DNA of 64,000 nucleotides, taken from Bryobacteraceae bacterium (GTDB lineage Bacteria > Acidobacteriota > Terriglobia > Bryobacterales > Bryobacteraceae). The position numbers and the translations under genes are program-made. The notes under the pieces were generated by a model. That model was not told the origin of the DNA, made no database searches, and was given only the letters and a program-made list of their open reading frames with translations. Location: assembly GCA_026002855.1 (NCBI GenBank), contig BPGD01000001.1:4100001-4164000 (forward strand), read 5' to 3'. This document shows, piece by piece, positions 62,340-64,000 of this stretch; position 1 is the first letter of the stretch, and each line of letters starts with the position of its first letter.

Positions 62340-64000
62340 CAGCGCTTCTTCCTGTCGAGCGCCGGCGGGGCGAGCCAGGCCGAGGCGAGGCTCGCCGGCG
62401 GCTGAGCCGGCTTCTTCATCCGGGCCTTCTTGTCGAAATAGGCCTTGATGACGTCGCGCGCGATGGGCGCAGCCATGTCGCCGTGCGCGCCGTTTTCCCA
62501 CAATACGGCCACCACAATCTCGGGATTCGTGCCCGGGGCGAAGCCAATGAACCAGGCGTTGTCGTGCCAGTCTTCGTGGTTCTTGAGCCGGAGCAGGTCA
62601 TTGGAGGCCAGTTGCGCGGTGCCGGTCTTGCCGCACATTTCGATATCGGGGATGCGCGACGCGGCCGCGGTGCCCCAGCCGTTGACGACCGCGCACATGC
62701 CGTCCACGACCTTGCGCACGTTTTCCGGCCGGAATCCGGCGATACGGGCCGGCGGTTCCGGCTTTTCCTGGCGGACGAGGTGCGGCCGCATGAAGACGCC
62801 CCCACTTGCGATGCCGCCAATCGCATAGGCAAGCTGGATGGGCGTCACCGTCAGCGCGCCCTGGCCGATGGCGACCGAAATCGTCTCGCCCGCATACCAT
62901 TTTTCGCGCTGCGTGCGGATTTTCCACTTCGACGACGGCACGACGCCCTCCTTTTCGCCCGGAAGATCGATTCCCGTGCGGGCCCCCAGGCCCACCATTT
63001 CGGCGTATTCGGCGATGGTGTCGATGCCCACGCGGTTGCCGACGGCGTAGAAGAAGACGTCGCAGCTCTGGGCGATGGCCGTCTTCAGGTTCACCGTGCC
63101 GTGGCCGCCGCGGCGGTGGCACTTGAAGTAGCGACCGTACCAGGTGGCTCCGCCGGCGCAGTGCACGGTGAAACTGTCGTCGATGGCGCCGCTTTCGAGC
63201 GCCGCCAGGGCGAGGATCGGCTTGAAGGTGGAGCCGGGCGCCAGTTGAGCCTGGAGGGCGCGGTTAAACAGCGGGCGGTAGGGATCCTGAATCAGCTCGT
63301 TGAACTCCCGCGCGCTGATGCGGCTGGCGAAGCGGTTCGGGTCAAAGGCGGGACGCGAGACCAGCGCCAGCACCTCGCCGGAGCGCGGATCGAGCGCGAC
63401 CACCGCGCCTCGCTTGCCCTCCATGGCCAGCTCGGCCACCACCTGAAGATCGAGGTCGATGGTGAGCCTGAGATTCCTGCCCGGGATCGCGTCCTTCACG
63501 CCAAGGACTTCGCGCGTGTTCATGCGGTTGTCCACGCGCACCTGGCGCTGCCCGTCGACGCCGCTCAACAGGTCGTTATAGTAGCGCTCGACGCCGGCCT
63601 TGCCGATGAGGTCGCCCGGGTTGTGGTGGGCCCATTCCGGCGAGTTCAGCTCCGCATCGCTGATTTCGCCCACATATCCCAGCAGATGCGCGGCAAGGCC
63701 CTCCTTCGGATAGACGCGATATTGCGACCTGATCAGTTCAAGCTCCGGAAATCCGTTCTGGCCTCGGAAGGCCTCGACGAAAGCCAGTTCGTCCAGGCTC
63801 AGTTCCTCCTTGAGCGGGATGGCGAACCAGGTGGGCTGGTTCTGGTAGCGGCGCACCTTGGCTTCCAGCTCGGCCGGGTCCATGTTCAGGCCCAGCGCGA
63901 TCGGACGCAGGTGCGCCGGACGGAGGCTGTCGCGGGAAAGGATCAGGCGGAAGGACTCGTGGTTGTCGACGATGACGCGGCCGTCGCGGTCGAGAATTTT
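62339..64000 (-). CDS. mrdA: Penicillin-binding protein 2 (C-terminal part, cut by window edge)
   Basis: The visible 553 residues start inside the N-terminal half (KILDRDGRVIVDNHESF at the window edge). The PBP dimerisation domain contains RSQYRVYPKEGLAAHLLGYVGEIS, and the transpeptidase domain has the active-site serine in GSTFKPIL, SCD as the second motif and KTGT in CGKTGTAQL. PBP2 cross-links the glycan made by RodA in the elongasome. The C-terminal tail is Lys/Pro-rich. The start codon lies outside the window. Confidence 0.95.
   Translation of the reverse strand, partial: KILDRDGRVIVDNHESFRLILSRDSLRPAHLRPIALGLNMDPAELEAKVRRYQNQPTWFAIPLKEELSLDELAFVEAFRGQNGFPELELIRSQYRVYPKEGLAAHLLGYVGEISDAELNSPEWAHHNPGDLIGKAGVERYYNDLLSGVDGQRQVRVDNRMNTREVLGVKDAIPGRNLRLTIDLDLQVVAELAMEGKRGAVVALDPRSGEVLALVSRPAFDPNRFASRISAREFNELIQDPYRPLFNRALQAQLAPGSTFKPILALAALESGAIDDSFTVHCAGGATWYGRYFKCHRRGGHGTVNLKTAIAQSCDVFFYAVGNRVGIDTIAEYAEMVGLGARTGIDLPGEKEGVVPSSKWKIRTQREKWYAGETISVAIGQGALTVTPIQLAYAIGGIASGGVFMRPHLVRQEKPEPPARIAGFRPENVRKVVDGMCAVVNGWGTAAASRIPDIEMCGKTGTAQLASNDLLRLKNHEDWHDNAWFIGFAPGTNPEIVVAVLWENGAHGDMAAPIARDVIKAYFDKKARMKKPAQPPASLASAWLAPPALDRKKR

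Overview
This 64 kb window comes from a GC-rich, Gram-negative-type bacterial chromosome. Evidence for the cell type includes PBP2/RodA, muropeptide recycling (AnmK, MurQ), a TonB-dependent receptor and a MltD-like lytic transglycosylase. Three Gfo/Idh/MocA oxidoreductases (two with Tat-type leaders), a Tat-exported GH95 enzyme, a formylglycine-type sulfatase, a FucP-like sugar transporter and orphan ECF sigma/anti-sigma genes together suggest an Acidobacteriota member near Bryobacterales/Solibacterales. That placement is inferred from gene content, not from a marker-gene comparison. I found no rRNA, tRNA, CRISPR array, transposase or phage gene, so the window looks like ordinary chromosome with several accessory clusters.

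Layout. 0-2.2 kb: hemA (cut by the window edge) and a HemX/CcsA-like gene, diverging from a short-chain dehydrogenase. 2.2-8.5 kb: a single-module Clp-type AAA ATPase, nikR, then carA-carB. 8.5-16.2 kb: lytic transglycosylase, a histone-H1-like Lys/Ala protein, a HipA-like kinase-fold protein, topA and an FkbM methyltransferase. 16.2-23.7 kb: metY behind an operator-like palindrome, rhodanese, M1 peptidase, membrane proteins, gph and anmK. 23.7-32.4 kb: GH95 fucosidase-type enzyme, an FmdE-like protein overlapping a ThiE/TenI-like gene, methyltransferase, NYN nuclease, two tandem Gfo/Idh/MocA genes and a PAP2 phosphatase. 33-41.1 kb: an unrecognised gene coupled to larE, then divergently a five-gene TonB receptor - PepSY - DUF2271 - DUF4198 - ApbE operon. 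41.1-45.4 kb: sulfide:quinone-reductase-like flavoprotein with a small partner, sulfatase and DUF2200. 45.5-53.4 kb: solitary nuoB, flaG-fliS behind a sigma-28-like promoter, murQ, iscA-type gene, ECF sigma/anti-sigma/Spy-like cluster, RidA, CMD protein, a third Gfo/Idh/MocA gene and beta-carbonic anhydrase. 53.5-64 kb, all on the minus strand: secreted beta-helix protein, ROK kinase plus FucP-like transporter, secreted unknown protein, RNase E/G with a large insert, rodA and mrdA (cut by the window edge).

The most coherent system is the 35.3-41.1 kb locus. It combines outer-membrane uptake (TonB receptor), an inner-membrane PepSY protein, a periplasmic DUF2271 protein carrying a flavinylation-like motif (Asp95 to Thr101), a DUF4198 protein and the ApbE flavin transferase. 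It reads as an envelope flavin-dependent metal (or metal-chelate) reduction and uptake system. A perfect 9-bp inverted repeat next to its putative start site matches the TGCAA-N5-TTGCA core I remember for nickel-responsive Nur regulators. Since larE (nickel-pincer cofactor synthesis) is the divergent neighbour and nikR is elsewhere in the window, nickel is a candidate substrate alongside iron.
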